The notes: generated from the sequence alone by a model not told the origin. A stretch of DNA of 64,000 bases from CALBPI01 sp038521865 (GCA_038521865.1 JBCBKO010000001.1:744001-808000), one strand, 5' to 3'. Shown: positions 27,001-35,518, counted from the stretch's first letter. Made by a program: numbers and translations.

Positions 27001-27108
27001 GTACCCATGGCGTACATCGGTCTGGATAAGTTCAGGAATTGGAGTCTGGGTATCTGGCGCCATGCGACTCGACGCACAGCAAAGCCCGAACCGGCAAGCG
27101 CGGGATAG
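24010..27108 (+). CDS. RND efflux transporter, permease subunit 2
   Basis: The protein has 1032 residues and is a second full-length RND permease, translated from an ATG that overlaps the first pump's stop (ATGA, 24010-24013). TM1 is RRPVTVCMVFAALLAVGLIS, and the TM4 motif is IGMLVDNSVVVTESIF, again DN and not DD. The C-terminal half has VGMMILIGVVVNNGIVLVDHIN. One adaptor followed by two different pumps recalls MdtABC, in which MdtB and MdtC form a mixed trimer. Whether these two also mix is inference. Confidence 0.93.
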   Translation: MKHTEFSLRRPVTVCMVFAALLAVGLISSRLLPLEETPDIDIPGFFVNIPYDGSTPKETERQITRPAEEALATLPGVRDMYSGSRESGAEIWMQYGFNSNARTAAVEARVKLDAIRDQLPTDLERIQVFSGSINDRPIMQLRVSSDRDLSNAWDLLNTQVKRRLERLPGVSQVEIQGVEPPEVRLRLDASRVAAHGVDINELANLLRRGNFAVSAGQITAGNERWTLRPNGEFKSLDDIRNLVIDNRNLRLRDVANVSMTSQERNYGRHLDGNYAIGISVSRASGYNMVEVADRVIEEIEAIGKTPAMTGIEIFSLDNQADSVRQSLRDLVSSGLIGALLAVVVLYFFLRHMATTLIVTLSVPLSLIITLGAMYFSGLTLNVLTLMGLMLAIGMLVDNSVVVTESIFRYRQEDDADPSGATMKGVREVGLAVIASTVTSICVFAPLIFSQESEEGVFLRHVAITISVAILCSLVIAQTLIPLLTSKLKKIPREHSGKLIPAVARRYGALLSWITNARGWKRIIAPAIAFLILLSPIIPIQTEMFKMDPFPEEPTRRLFLPYNMNDYYSLDKVEESVNEIEQFLFDNKERFEIRSVYSYWEQGRAETTILLTQGADATLDSRKIMEMILAEKPDIAIGDPAFERSNNGVGEGFSVTLSGESTERLRELTYDAWDVLENIDGLFDFSTDLTAGAREVQIRLDREKAAAIGASAQTVGDAVGIALRGERLREYRSEDGEVLMRLALRDNDRQTVDQLGNLMVPVLSPDGTPGSVPLYQIADLEQTRGARTIQRTNRKTSVSINAAVDPKTNMDELRPKVEAVMNELQLPAGYQWGFGRGFERSEDTKNMMAENILLGVLLIIIVMAAMFESMLYPLSIIMSLFYSMVGVVWFLALTGTPFTFMGMVGMMILIGVVVNNGIVLVDHINNLRREGFPRDEAVVQGARDRFRPILMTAATTILGLVPLAVGNTVVGSGGPAYYPMARTIIGGLAFSTIVSLVAVPMAYIGLDKFRNWSLGIWRHATRRTAKPEPASAG

Positions 27109-27129
27109 GCGCCACGTTGTGGGCGACGA

Positions 27130-28188
27130 TCAACCGTCGGTGATCAGCGCTCTCGAAACCGACCATTGATCGTCGCGCAGCACCTCAACAATGGGGGTGA
27201 AACGCGCTTGCCGTTCTTCGTCCACCATGTTGAGCGGGTCTGCATCAAACGGGTCGGGTATGACCGCGTTGTCGGCAGCATACTGCGCACGCTTGGCGAG
27301 CCACTGGACCTGGGCACGCAACAGTGCCATGAAGTTTTCGGTCGCGGTGAAATCACGAAATCGAGTAAACGACTGGTCGACGATATTCATCAAGCGCCGG
27401 CACTGTGCATCATCGCCATAATCTACCGCGCCCACCTCACGGTGATAGGCCAATCGTGCCTTTGCCGCAAGATCTCCTGCTGATTCGAAGAACCGGGTCA
27501 TGAATTGGGCCATCGCCAGCAGGTGGAGATTGATGACGCGCTGATCGGCAATCGGTAAGGCTCGATCTGCGGGTGGACGTTCGACCCGCACCTCGCGTGC
27601 GGTAGCGAGGGTCTCATCATGCGCAGCAACATGAGCTCTCAGGTCTTCAGTTACGACACGTTTTTCCTGAGTCAGACGTCGTCGGCGCCACCAGTGCCAC
27701 GGATAGCGAGCTCGCAGATACTGAGCTTCCAGATCACGCAACAACTGACGCAACGACATAATCGACGCCTTCTCTGAAACGAGTTGCTGCTCGACAGCTG
27801 CGACGCGCTCGGCATGCTGAGCACGCCACTCCTCGATCCGCTCGACTCGGCGTTTGCCGCTGGTCCGCGTGGCCATTTGATGTGCAGCAGTAACAAGATG
27901 CTGATGACACCGTCGCCACAACCCACGCAGGTGATAGAACAGCATCGTGCCCAGCGCGGTATTCTCACCGGTCAGCAACTCCTCCAGATAGGCAAGCTTG
28001 CGTTCGAGCCGCTCGCCATGTTGCTCCGCCCCGGCCAACGATTGGTTTAGCTGACGCTCGCGCTGGCGCAGATCGCTATAGGCTTTCTTGAGCGCAACCC
28101 GATTGGAAAACAGGCGCAACAGGCGCTCGTGTTCATCGATCGCAGAGGATGCGGTGTCGGCTGAAATGTTTTGACTGACAGCGACCAT
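27130..28188 (-). CDS. Hypothetical coiled-coil protein
   Basis: The protein has 352 residues and no recognised family. It is rich in Arg, Gln and Glu, with long helical stretches (about residues 25-75 and 120-210) of coiled-coil type. A basic WHWWRRRR patch lies near residue 160. No signal peptide or membrane helix is seen, so it is probably cytoplasmic. The start ATG 28188 lacks a clear ribosome site and follows a region with inverted repeats. It converges on the RND operon, with 21 nt between. Confidence 0.65.
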   Translation of the reverse strand: MVAVSQNISADTASSAIDEHERLLRLFSNRVALKKAYSDLRQRERQLNQSLAGAEQHGERLERKLAYLEELLTGENTALGTMLFYHLRGLWRRCHQHLVTAAHQMATRTSGKRRVERIEEWRAQHAERVAAVEQQLVSEKASIMSLRQLLRDLEAQYLRARYPWHWWRRRRLTQEKRVVTEDLRAHVAAHDETLATAREVRVERPPADRALPIADQRVINLHLLAMAQFMTRFFESAGDLAAKARLAYHREVGAVDYGDDAQCRRLMNIVDQSFTRFRDFTATENFMALLRAQVQWLAKRAQYAADNAVIPDPFDADPLNMVDEERQARFTPIVEVLRDDQWSVSRALITDG

Positions 28189-28198
28189 CGCTGAACGG

Positions 28199-28257
28199 AA
28201 TCTCTCGTCATGCCCTTGCTAGCACCAAGCGAGAGATTACACATAACCTGCTGTAAT
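28199..28257 (-). repeat. Two overlapping inverted repeats in the leader of the coiled-coil gene
   Basis: AATCTCTCG (28199-28207) and CGAGAGATT (28230-28238) are perfect 9-bp arms. ATTACA (28236-28241) and TGTAAT (28252-28257) are 6-bp arms. The two repeats share bases 28236-28238, so as RNA or DNA they are mutually exclusive at the junction. They lie just upstream of the minus-strand start at 28188, where an operator or leader structure could sit. Confidence 0.45.
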
Positions 28258-28285
28258 CGGCTTGACCTGCCGCACAGTTTTCGGA

Positions 28286-28756
28286 TCAGGGGGCTATTCG
28301 ATGCCCTGCGTCTAGCAAGTATTCAAGCCATTTGTTGAGCAGCACGTTACGGCGCCAACGTGAGTCTAGCGTCTCGCGATGCGACGCCGCGATGTCCCGG
28401 AGGATGTGATGGCGGTGTTGGGCACTCATGCTCATCACCTCGGCCAACTTGCCGTCAAAATATACGCGCAGGCGCAAATCCGGATCAGCGATGGAAGCCA
28501 TCTCCCCGTCACTTCCCGGCGTATCGAAAAGATAGGTCAAACGCAGCGTCAGTGTGTATCGCGTGCGCTCCTCGACAGTACAGTGCAGTGGCAGGTCATC
28601 TGCCGCGCCTGTCGAGACCACCGTGCCGTCCAGTCGATCGAGCCCTGGAACCAGCATCCAGAGACGCAAGTAGTTGCTCTCGTAGACACTCATCAGACCC
28701 GCGAAGCTGCGAGGCTTCACCTGAGTCTGCGGGACAATTCTACTGTCGGTTTGCAT
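28286..28756 (-). CDS. DUF1249 family protein (YqiB-like)
   Basis: The protein has 156 residues and matches the YqiB/DUF1249 pattern: an early SVYESNYLRLWMLVPGL (family: 'MNFSQLRRLLP'), then VEERTRYTLTLRLTYLF, DLRLRVYFDGKLAEVMS, and the C-terminal NKWLEYLLDAGHRI. Family members are cytoplasmic and of unknown role. In E. coli the gene is near nudF and cpdA, but here it lies between the coiled-coil gene and the PEP synthase regulator. Confidence 0.85.
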   Translation of the reverse strand: MQTDSRIVPQTQVKPRSFAGLMSVYESNYLRLWMLVPGLDRLDGTVVSTGAADDLPLHCTVEERTRYTLTLRLTYLFDTPGSDGEMASIADPDLRLRVYFDGKLAEVMSMSAQHRHHILRDIAASHRETLDSRWRRNVLLNKWLEYLLDAGHRIAP

Positions 28757-28832
28757 CGGTGCAGCTTAGCACAGCTTGCCCTCTTGACAGGGTGTCGCCA
28801 ATTGCCGCGAAACGTGAAATTAGACGATACCT

Positions 28833-29657
28833 CTACGGACGAACGCGGCGTTCAACGCCAGTCGCCTCAAGGATTCGACTGGAGATTTCCTCGATCGAGA
28901 ACTCGGTCGTATCAACATGTGGAATGCGATACTTGGAGAACAGTGCTGCCGCAGCACGCAGCTCGAAATTGACCTGCTGCGCCGATGCATAACGTCCCGC
29001 CGAACGCCGCTCCTTGCGAATTTGCTGCAATCGTCGGGCATTGATCGTCAGACCAAAAAGCTTGTTGCGGTGTTCAAGAAGACGCGCAGGCAAGGTGCCG
29101 CCCTCGAATTCATCATCGGTGATTGGGTAATTCGCCGCATAGACCCCGTACTGCAGCGCCAAATACAAGCACGTAGGCGTTTTTCCGGAGCGTGATACTC
29201 CCACCAGAATCACGTCGGCCTGATCGTAGTTGCGGGTGACACCGCCATCATCGTTCGCAAGCGCATAGTTGGTCGCCTCGATGCGTTTCATATAGGTATC
29301 CGCGTCGGACATTCCATGCGCCCTGCCCGCGGCGTGTGACGCCTTGGTTTCGAGCTCAGATTCGAGCTGATCGACAAAAGCGTCGAAGATATCGAGGTAT
29401 AGACCGTTTGCTTCGCGAATGATTTCGCGCAGTGCATCGTGTACCAACGAACTGAAAACAATAGGACGATGTTGATCTTGAGCGGCAGCACGGTCGATCC
29501 GATCCTTCAATTCCAACGCTCTCGCCTCCGAATCGACGAATGGGACAGTCACCTGCCGGAAAGTCTCGCCAACAAACTGGGTCATCAGACTGTGACCCAG
29601 GGTCTCGGCGGTCACACCTGTTTGATCTGAAATGAAAAAGACTGTCCGCGTGGCCAT
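28833..29657 (-). CDS. ppsR: PEP synthase regulatory protein (bifunctional kinase/pyrophosphorylase, PSRP)
   Basis: PSRP switches PEP synthase off by ADP-dependent phosphorylation of an active-site Thr, and on again by Pi-dependent dephosphorylation. The 274 residues (DUF299) include the opening RTVFFISDQTGVTAETLG and the P-loop GVSRSGKTPTCLYLA. The ATG at 29657 has GGGAG 5 nt upstream and is preferred to the GTG at 29660. It is divergent from its target ppsA, the usual arrangement. Confidence 0.95.
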   Translation of the reverse strand: MATRTVFFISDQTGVTAETLGHSLMTQFVGETFRQVTVPFVDSEARALELKDRIDRAAAQDQHRPIVFSSLVHDALREIIREANGLYLDIFDAFVDQLESELETKASHAAGRAHGMSDADTYMKRIEATNYALANDDGGVTRNYDQADVILVGVSRSGKTPTCLYLALQYGVYAANYPITDDEFEGGTLPARLLEHRNKLFGLTINARRLQQIRKERRSAGRYASAQQVNFELRAAAALFSKYRIPHVDTTEFSIEEISSRILEATGVERRVRP

Positions 29658-29747
29658 CACCGCTCCCGTAACCGGCGCTTACCATAACCCAACTGCCGTA
29701 TTTAGGCTCGCGACCGATGTCACAAAGCGCACATGGTCACGGCGCGG

Positions 29748-29753
29748 TATAAT
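29748..29753 (+). promoter_or_regulatory. Consensus -10 hexamer of ppsA
   Basis: A perfect TATAAT lies 38 nt upstream of the ppsA start, in the 133-nt gap between ppsR and ppsA. No good -35 is seen 16-18 nt further up, so activation by a regulator is possible. Confidence 0.55.
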
Positions 29754-29790
29754 GGCGGGCTTTATGTATCCACGGTAACGAGGGATCAGC

Positions 29791-32154
29791 GTGAACCGGT
29801 TTGTTATTCCTTTTTCTGAGCTCGGCATGGGCGATGTTGAGCGCGTTGGCGGCAAGAATGCCTCGCTTGGCGAAATGATCAGCAACCTGCACGGACTCGG
29901 CGTCACCGTTCCAGGCGGCTTTGCCACCACCGCTGAGGCCTACCGGGTCTTCCTGCGCGACAATGGCTTGGATACGCAGATTGCCGAACGCCTGCAAGAC
30001 CTCGACGTTGACGATATTGGGGCATTGACGGCCGCGGGGGACGACATCCGGCGCTGGATTCGTGAGGCACCACTGCCAACCCAACTGGAGGCCGATATGG
30101 CCGAAGCCTGGGCGGAAATGGCGGATGGTCGCGATATCGCCGTCGCGGTTCGATCCTCAGCAACCGCAGAGGATCTTCCCGACGCATCATTCGCGGGCCA
30201 ACAAGAAACCTTCCTGAATATTCGCGGACTGGAAAACGTCATCGCAGCCATGCGGGATGTGTTCGCCTCGCTTTTCAATGACCGTGCCATCGCGTATCGC
30301 ACGCACCAGGGTTATTCCCACGAGCAAGTCGCATTGTCCGCCGGCATCCAGCACATGGTTCGTAGTGACCGCGGTTCGAGCGGTGTGATGTTCACTTTGG
30401 ACACCGAGTCCGGCTTCCGCGATCTGGTGTTCATCACAGCATCATGGGGCCTCGGCGAGACCGTCGTTCAAGGTGCGGTCAATCCAGACGAATTCTACGT
30501 CTACAAGCCTGCGCTTAGGGCCGGGAACATGCCGATCATGCGACGCAACCTCGGTAGCAAGGCGATCAAGATGGTGTTCTCGGATGACGCGCGCGCCGGC
30601 AAGAGCGTGGAGACGATTGACGTGGATAGCAATGCCCGTCGCCAATTCTCCATTACCGACGAAGACGTGCTGGAGCTCTCCCGTCATGCCCTGGCCATCG
30701 AAGCGCACTACGGGCGACCAATGGATATCGAATGGGGTAAGGACGGCGAAGACGGCAAGATCTACATCCTGCAAGCGCGACCCGAAACGGTTCAGTCTCG
30801 ATCCGGGCGCACGCTACAGCGATTCACCCTGAAGAAGCGCTCTACAGTGATCGCCAGCGGTCGCAGCATCGGACAGAAAATTGGTGCCGGTAAGGCCAAG
30901 GTGATTCGCGACGTGAGTGAAATGGCGCGCGTACAGAGTGGCGACGTCCTCATCGCCGACATGACCGACCCGGACTGGGAACCTGTCATGAAGCGGGCGG
31001 CTGCCATCGTCACCAATCGCGGTGGACGCACCTGTCACGCCGCCATTATCGCCCGCGAGTTAGGAATACCCGCGGTGGTCGGATGCGGCGATGCCACGGA
31101 CCTGATCCATGACGGTACCGAAGTCACCGTTTCATGCGCCGAAGGCGACGAAGGCTTCATCTATGACGGTGTGCTTGAGTTCGAAAAACACCAGATCGAG
31201 CTCGATGCATTGCCCGAGGTTCCCGTTAAAATCATGATGAATGTCGGCAACCCTGACCGAGCATTCGATTTTGCGTCGATCCCGCATCGCGGGGTTGGTC
31301 TGGCAAGGCTGGAGTTCATCATCAACCGAATGATCGGTGTGCACCCACAGGCCCTGCTCGACTACGACGATATCGACGCCGATACGCGCGAGATGATCGA
31401 CGAACAAATGGCCGGCTACACGTCGCCTCGTGAATTTTTTGTTAGCAAACTGGCTGAGGGCGTGAGCTCCATCGCGGCCGCCTTCGCACCACACCCGGTA
31501 ATCGTCCGTTTGTCGGACTTCAAGTCCAATGAATACGCCAACCTCATCGGTGGCGAGCTCTACGAACCGAACGAGGAAAATCCGATGTTGGGTTTCCGTG
31601 GCGCGGCACGTTACCTCGATGAGAACTTTCAGCCTTGCTTCCAGATGGAGTGTGAGGCGTTGCGCCGGGTACGCAACGACATGGGCCTTACCAACGTTGA
31701 AGTGATGGTGCCATTCGTCAGAACGGTGGATCAGGCCAGGCAGGTCACCGAGTTACTCGCTAAAGAAGGCCTGTCGCGCGGCGAGAACGGACTGCGATTG
31801 ATTATGATGTCCGAGCTACCGACCAATGCTCTATTGGCTGACCAATATCTCGAGTACTTCGACGGTATGTCGATAGGATCGAATGACATGACTCAGCTCG
31901 CACTAGGACTTGATCGCGACTCCGGACTCATCGCAGACCTGTTTGATGAGCGTGACGAAGCGGTCAAGGCTTTGCTCGAACTCACCATCAGTGCGTGCAA
32001 GCGGCAAAACAAATATGTTGGCATTTGCGGTCAGGGACCGTCAGATCACCCCGAACTCGCCAAGTGGCTTCTTGATCGGGGCATAGAATCGATGTCACTC
32101 AACCCGGATACTGTCATCGAGACATGGCTGTATCTCGCCGGCGAGCGAGTTTGA
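29791..32154 (+). CDS. ppsA: Phosphoenolpyruvate synthase
   Basis: PpsA makes PEP from pyruvate, ATP and water for gluconeogenesis. The 787 residues match E. coli (792). The N-terminal ATP-grasp part has VGGKNASLGEM and AVRSSATAEDLPDASFAGQQ. The phospho-His swivel domain has GGRTCHAAIIARELGIPAVVG (catalytic His in TCHAA, with the adjacent Thr the PSRP target). The C-terminal TIM barrel contains GLARLEFIIN, SIGSNDMTQLALGLDRD and the catalytic Cys in ICGQGPSD. The start is a GTG with GAGGG 7 nt upstream. Confidence 0.97.
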   Translation: MNRFVIPFSELGMGDVERVGGKNASLGEMISNLHGLGVTVPGGFATTAEAYRVFLRDNGLDTQIAERLQDLDVDDIGALTAAGDDIRRWIREAPLPTQLEADMAEAWAEMADGRDIAVAVRSSATAEDLPDASFAGQQETFLNIRGLENVIAAMRDVFASLFNDRAIAYRTHQGYSHEQVALSAGIQHMVRSDRGSSGVMFTLDTESGFRDLVFITASWGLGETVVQGAVNPDEFYVYKPALRAGNMPIMRRNLGSKAIKMVFSDDARAGKSVETIDVDSNARRQFSITDEDVLELSRHALAIEAHYGRPMDIEWGKDGEDGKIYILQARPETVQSRSGRTLQRFTLKKRSTVIASGRSIGQKIGAGKAKVIRDVSEMARVQSGDVLIADMTDPDWEPVMKRAAAIVTNRGGRTCHAAIIARELGIPAVVGCGDATDLIHDGTEVTVSCAEGDEGFIYDGVLEFEKHQIELDALPEVPVKIMMNVGNPDRAFDFASIPHRGVGLARLEFIINRMIGVHPQALLDYDDIDADTREMIDEQMAGYTSPREFFVSKLAEGVSSIAAAFAPHPVIVRLSDFKSNEYANLIGGELYEPNEENPMLGFRGAARYLDENFQPCFQMECEALRRVRNDMGLTNVEVMVPFVRTVDQARQVTELLAKEGLSRGENGLRLIMMSELPTNALLADQYLEYFDGMSIGSNDMTQLALGLDRDSGLIADLFDERDEAVKALLELTISACKRQNKYVGICGQGPSDHPELAKWLLDRGIESMSLNPDTVIETWLYLAGERV

Positions 32155-32168
32155 TCTACCCAAGGCAG

Positions 32169-32870
32169 CTAGAGTAAATCGCCGGATCCGTAGCCGCCGC
32201 GTTTGCGGCGTTTCAGTCCCGGCAGAATCAAACCGAGCACGATACCGAGCAACAATACGCCCGCGCCTACGACGAAGCCGTACAAGGCCCTTTGACTGCG
32301 CAGGTCAGCATTGGACTGCTGGAGCCCTTGAAGCTCAATTTCGGTTTCCTGCAAATCCGTTCTCAGCGTCATATTCTCGCGATCAATTGCAAGCACGTTA
32401 GACGCTTTCTGTTGCAAGTCGGCAAGCTCACTGCTCAGGCGCTCATTGTCCTGTTCCAGCGAGCGAAGACGTTGCTGCGCAGAGGCATAGGACGTACGTA
32501 AATCGTCGAGTTCCCGGCCCTGGTCGCCACTCTCGTTGCGCAAAGCGTCTACGCGTCCCTGTAGCGCCGAGATTCGGCTCCGGGCAGCCGGATCAGGCAT
32601 CAGGTATCGAGTGAGCACGTATCCTTCGGTTTCACTGGTCGTGAGTCGTACTCGGCTGTAGCCGCTCTCTGCGTCTTGCTCTAACACTTCCACCGGGGTC
32701 CCTGACTCGAGCATCCTGACGATTGCATTTTGCGTGCTCGGACCGCGCCGCATTGTGATTTCAAAAATGTCGGTGACATATTGGCGCTCTTCGCTCGACT
32801 GCGCATATACGTTGGCAGGCGTCGCCGACAGCGCTAACGCGAAGAGAATGGGTCTGAGTACGGTCTTCAT
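32169..32870 (-). CDS. SH3-domain protein with coiled coil and C-terminal membrane anchor (YgiM family)
   Basis: The protein has 233 residues: signal peptide 1-23 (LFALALSATPANVYA), bacterial SH3 domain about 30-90 (ITMRRGPSTQNAIVRMLESG), a long coiled coil about 95-195, a transmembrane helix about 199-220 (FVVGAGVLLLGIVLGLILPGL) and a basic tail. This order is that of E. coli YgiM (TIGR04211), an envelope protein of unclear role. It is convergent with ppsA, with 14 nt between stops. Confidence 0.88.
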   Translation of the reverse strand: MKTVLRPILFALALSATPANVYAQSSEERQYVTDIFEITMRRGPSTQNAIVRMLESGTPVEVLEQDAESGYSRVRLTTSETEGYVLTRYLMPDPAARSRISALQGRVDALRNESGDQGRELDDLRTSYASAQQRLRSLEQDNERLSSELADLQQKASNVLAIDRENMTLRTDLQETEIELQGLQQSNADLRSQRALYGFVVGAGVLLLGIVLGLILPGLKRRKRGGYGSGDLL

Positions 32871-32927
32871 GCGCGCGAGATTAAGTGGTGTGCGAACGTT
32901 TGTACACTGTCGTAGAACGGCAACACA

Positions 32928-33323
32928 TCAATTCCGGGACAGATGCGCAAGGCTCGCTGCATGCGCTTCCCAGTGTTGGCCGTCGAACGGTTCGACTTCA
33001 ACCGGAAATCCGTCCGGCAGTTCGAGACAGGCGAGATTGACACTGACGCCGTCAGGATTTGACCTCGGTCGATAGAATGATTTGACGCCGCAAACGCGGC
33101 AAAACAAATGCCGTGCGATGCCGGTGTTGAACCGGTACTCCGACAACGCGTCTTCCCCGGAAACGAGTTCGAAATCCGACTCTGGCACGATGGCCCCGAC
33201 GAATCCGGACTGCGCGCATATCGAACAATTACATGCATGTGCCAGCAGAGGTTTCGCCACCGACACTCGATAACGCACTGCGCCACAGTGGCAACCGCCA
33301 TTAATATCGACCAATTCACTCAT
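32928..33323 (-). CDS. GFA family zinc-binding protein (formaldehyde-activating enzyme-like)
   Basis: The protein has 131 residues with the GFA cysteine pattern: GGCHCGAVRY (CxC), ACNCSICAQSG (CxCxxC) and FCRVCGVKSF (CxxC). The namesake Gfa was proposed to bind glutathione and formaldehyde, but most members have unknown substrates. Its start overlaps the stop of the DUF938 methyltransferase by 4 nt, so it is the third gene of an orn-DUF938-GFA operon. Confidence 0.88.
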   Translation of the reverse strand: MSELVDINGGCHCGAVRYRVSVAKPLLAHACNCSICAQSGFVGAIVPESDFELVSGEDALSEYRFNTGIARHLFCRVCGVKSFYRPRSNPDGVSVNLACLELPDGFPVEVEPFDGQHWEAHAASLAHLSRN

Positions 33324-33967
33324 GGAGCGTCCGGCGTGCGCCTGCGTTCAAACACCAGCATCTGATTGTTGGCCGGCATGTGATAGTGCGCAAGTTCTAC
33401 CCAGCCCGTGCGACACGCGAGCGCCCTCATCTCACCAATATCTCGAATCCCCATACCGCTCTCTTCCGCCCGCAATTGCACGTCGAAGACGGCGTTGCCT
33501 TCGCTGGTCGGCTTGCCCCCGACATGGAATGGCCCGTACACCAAAAAGCGGGTCTCATCCCGAGCTTGCATCCCCGCATTCGAAAACAGTGCGCTCACGG
33601 CATCCCAATCCATGATGTGAAGCGTATTCACCGTCAGCAGAGCATCGAAATCCGGGAGCTGACGCCATTGACTCGACGATCTCGCATCGAGCACAAGCGC
33701 TGGACGGATTCGATCGGATGACACAGCAGTCGCTGCCCAACCGTTGATGCTGCCATGATCGGGCACCCGATCGCTGGGTTGCCACTGAACCCCATCGAGT
33801 CGGTCGATCAAATATGCGGCGTGTTGCCCTGTGCCGCTCCCCACTTCCAGAAGCGTCCCCGGAGTCAGCCACATCTCAAGCACGGCACCCAAAGCCTCCT
33901 GGTTTCGCTCGCACGACGGTGAGGAGCGCAGCGCGCCTCGCCCGGAGTCGGATCCACGCGAGATCAT
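33320..33967 (-). CDS. DUF938 SAM-dependent methyltransferase-like protein
   Basis: The protein has 215 residues. The opening SCERNQEALGAVLEMWL and the SAM-binding motif TLLEVGSGTGQHAAYL are typical of DUF938, as are QPSDRVPD and LVYGPFHVGGKPTSEGNAVFD. The substrate is unknown. The start MISRGSDS at 33967 overlaps the orn stop by 4 nt (ATGA), so the longer frame is rejected. The gene is coupled on both sides. Confidence 0.87.
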   Translation of the reverse strand: MISRGSDSGRGALRSSPSCERNQEALGAVLEMWLTPGTLLEVGSGTGQHAAYLIDRLDGVQWQPSDRVPDHGSINGWAATAVSSDRIRPALVLDARSSSQWRQLPDFDALLTVNTLHIMDWDAVSALFSNAGMQARDETRFLVYGPFHVGGKPTSEGNAVFDVQLRAEESGMGIRDIGEMRALACRTGWVELAHYHMPANNQMLVFERRRTPDAP

Positions 33968-34548
33968 TCTGCTCCCATAGCCGCCATGAAAACGTCTATG
34001 CCGGGCTGAAGCCACTGCTCTCGGTAGTGTCGCAGTTCTTCAATGGAGTCCCGAATGTCCTCGAGCGCAAGGTGCAAGCCCTGCTTCCGAATCCCACGGC
34101 AAAGTTCCGGCCCCCAATTCTGAGCGAGAATTTTGAGCGTGCTCACGTCAAGATTGCGGTAATGAAAATACGATTCCAGGTCCGGCATATAACGTGCAAG
34201 AAATCGTCGATCCTGGCAGATGCTGTTACCGCACATTGGCGAGCTACCACGAATGACATGCTGTTCCAGAAAAGCGATGGTTTCGCGCTCAGCCGCGACC
34301 TCGTCGTAGCCGCTCTTGCGCACCCGCGCCGTCAGTCCCGACCCACCATGTTGGCGTGTATTCCACTCGTCCATGCCTTCAAGGCGTTCCTCGCTTTGTC
34401 TGACGGCAAGCACCGGACCAGCAGCGATTTCGTTCAGATCATGATCGGTGACAATCGTCGCGATCTCGATAATACGATCCTGTGACGGACTGAGCCCGGT
34501 CATCTCAAGATCGATCCATATCAACCGGTCGTGTGGCAAATTTGTCAT
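33964..34548 (-). CDS. orn: Oligoribonuclease
   Basis: Orn is a 3'-5' exonuclease that degrades 2-5-nt RNAs, including pGpG from cyclic-di-GMP turnover. The 194 residues have the DEDDh set: LIWIDLEMTGL (first Asp and Glu), MCGNSICQDRRFLARYMP, YRNLDVST and the His-Asp near HLALEDIRDSIEEL. The start MTNLPHDRLIW at 34548 is the family start. It is divergent from rsgA by 52 nt, as in many gammaproteobacteria. Confidence 0.95.
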   Translation of the reverse strand: MTNLPHDRLIWIDLEMTGLSPSQDRIIEIATIVTDHDLNEIAAGPVLAVRQSEERLEGMDEWNTRQHGGSGLTARVRKSGYDEVAAERETIAFLEQHVIRGSSPMCGNSICQDRRFLARYMPDLESYFHYRNLDVSTLKILAQNWGPELCRGIRKQGLHLALEDIRDSIEELRHYREQWLQPGIDVFMAAMGAE

Positions 34549-34600
34549 CGCGTCAGTGTAGCAGACCCGCATCACGCGTCCGCACTGGCATAATGCGGCG

Positions 34601-35518
34601 GTGAGCAAAGACCCAGAAAACATCGGTCAAGTGATGCGCGTGGCGGCCAGTTTCGGCGCCCGCTTCGAACTCACACCGGACGGCCCACTCAGTGCAGACC
34701 CAATACCCGCGCGTCCGAAAGGCAAGAAACTCAAACCGGTTGCAGGGGACTTCGTGCGGGCGCGTCCACTTCGGGGCGAGAAAGACTGGCAGATCGAGGA
34801 AGTGCTTGAACGTGCCAGCGCGCTTGATCGGACCGATACTCGCGGAAGACGCGAGTTGCTGGCTGCCAACGTGTCAATGATGGTGATCGTGCTCGCACCG
34901 CAGCCACAACCGGACCTCTTCATCGCTGATCGATATCTCGCCGCAGCCGAGTTGATGCCATGCAAAGCCGCCATCGTGTGGAACAAGAGCGATATTTCAC
35001 CACCTGATGCTGAGCTGGACGATTACCGCGCGCTCGGATACGACGTGGTCAACGTAAGTACGAAGAACAAAGACGGTATTGACGCCCTGAGAGAGATTAT
35101 GCGTGGCGAGTTGTCGATCCTTGTCGGTCAATCCGGCGTCGGTAAGTCAACGATCGTCAACACGCTCTCAGGAGGCGACATTCAACGAACCGGATCCGTC
35201 TCCGGCGCCAATCTTGAAGGTCGGCACACCACCGTATCTGCTCGACTGATCATGCTCGACTCCGACATTCAGGTAATCGATTCGCCCGGCGTGAGAGACT
35301 ACGCCCCAGGGCTGATTGAGCCGCGTGCCGTCGCGCAAGGCTTCCGCGAGATTCACTCGGCCGCTGCTGGTTGCCGGTTCGCCGACTGCATGCATCGTGC
35401 AGAACCTGACTGCGAGGTGAAAGCACGAGTTAGATCCGGCGAAATCAGCGACCGTCGATACAGGAGCTACTTGCGATTGGCACAGATCAATCGCCAACTG
35501 GGCGCGGATCGCTACTAG
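34601..35518 (+). CDS. rsgA: Ribosome small subunit maturation GTPase RsgA
   Basis: RsgA is a circularly permuted GTPase that helps late 30S assembly. The 305 residues contain an OB-fold (about 10-85), then the G motifs in permuted order: NKSD (G4), GQSGVGKST (G1) and DSPGVRDY (G3). The C-terminal zinc site is CRFADCMHRAEPDC. The start is the GTG at 34601. The gene is divergent from orn, and its TAG shares the palindromic CTAG with the hinT stop. Confidence 0.95.
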   Translation: MSKDPENIGQVMRVAASFGARFELTPDGPLSADPIPARPKGKKLKPVAGDFVRARPLRGEKDWQIEEVLERASALDRTDTRGRRELLAANVSMMVIVLAPQPQPDLFIADRYLAAAELMPCKAAIVWNKSDISPPDAELDDYRALGYDVVNVSTKNKDGIDALREIMRGELSILVGQSGVGKSTIVNTLSGGDIQRTGSVSGANLEGRHTTVSARLIMLDSDIQVIDSPGVRDYAPGLIEPRAVAQGFREIHSAAAGCRFADCMHRAEPDCEVKARVRSGEISDRRYRSYLRLAQINRQLGADRY

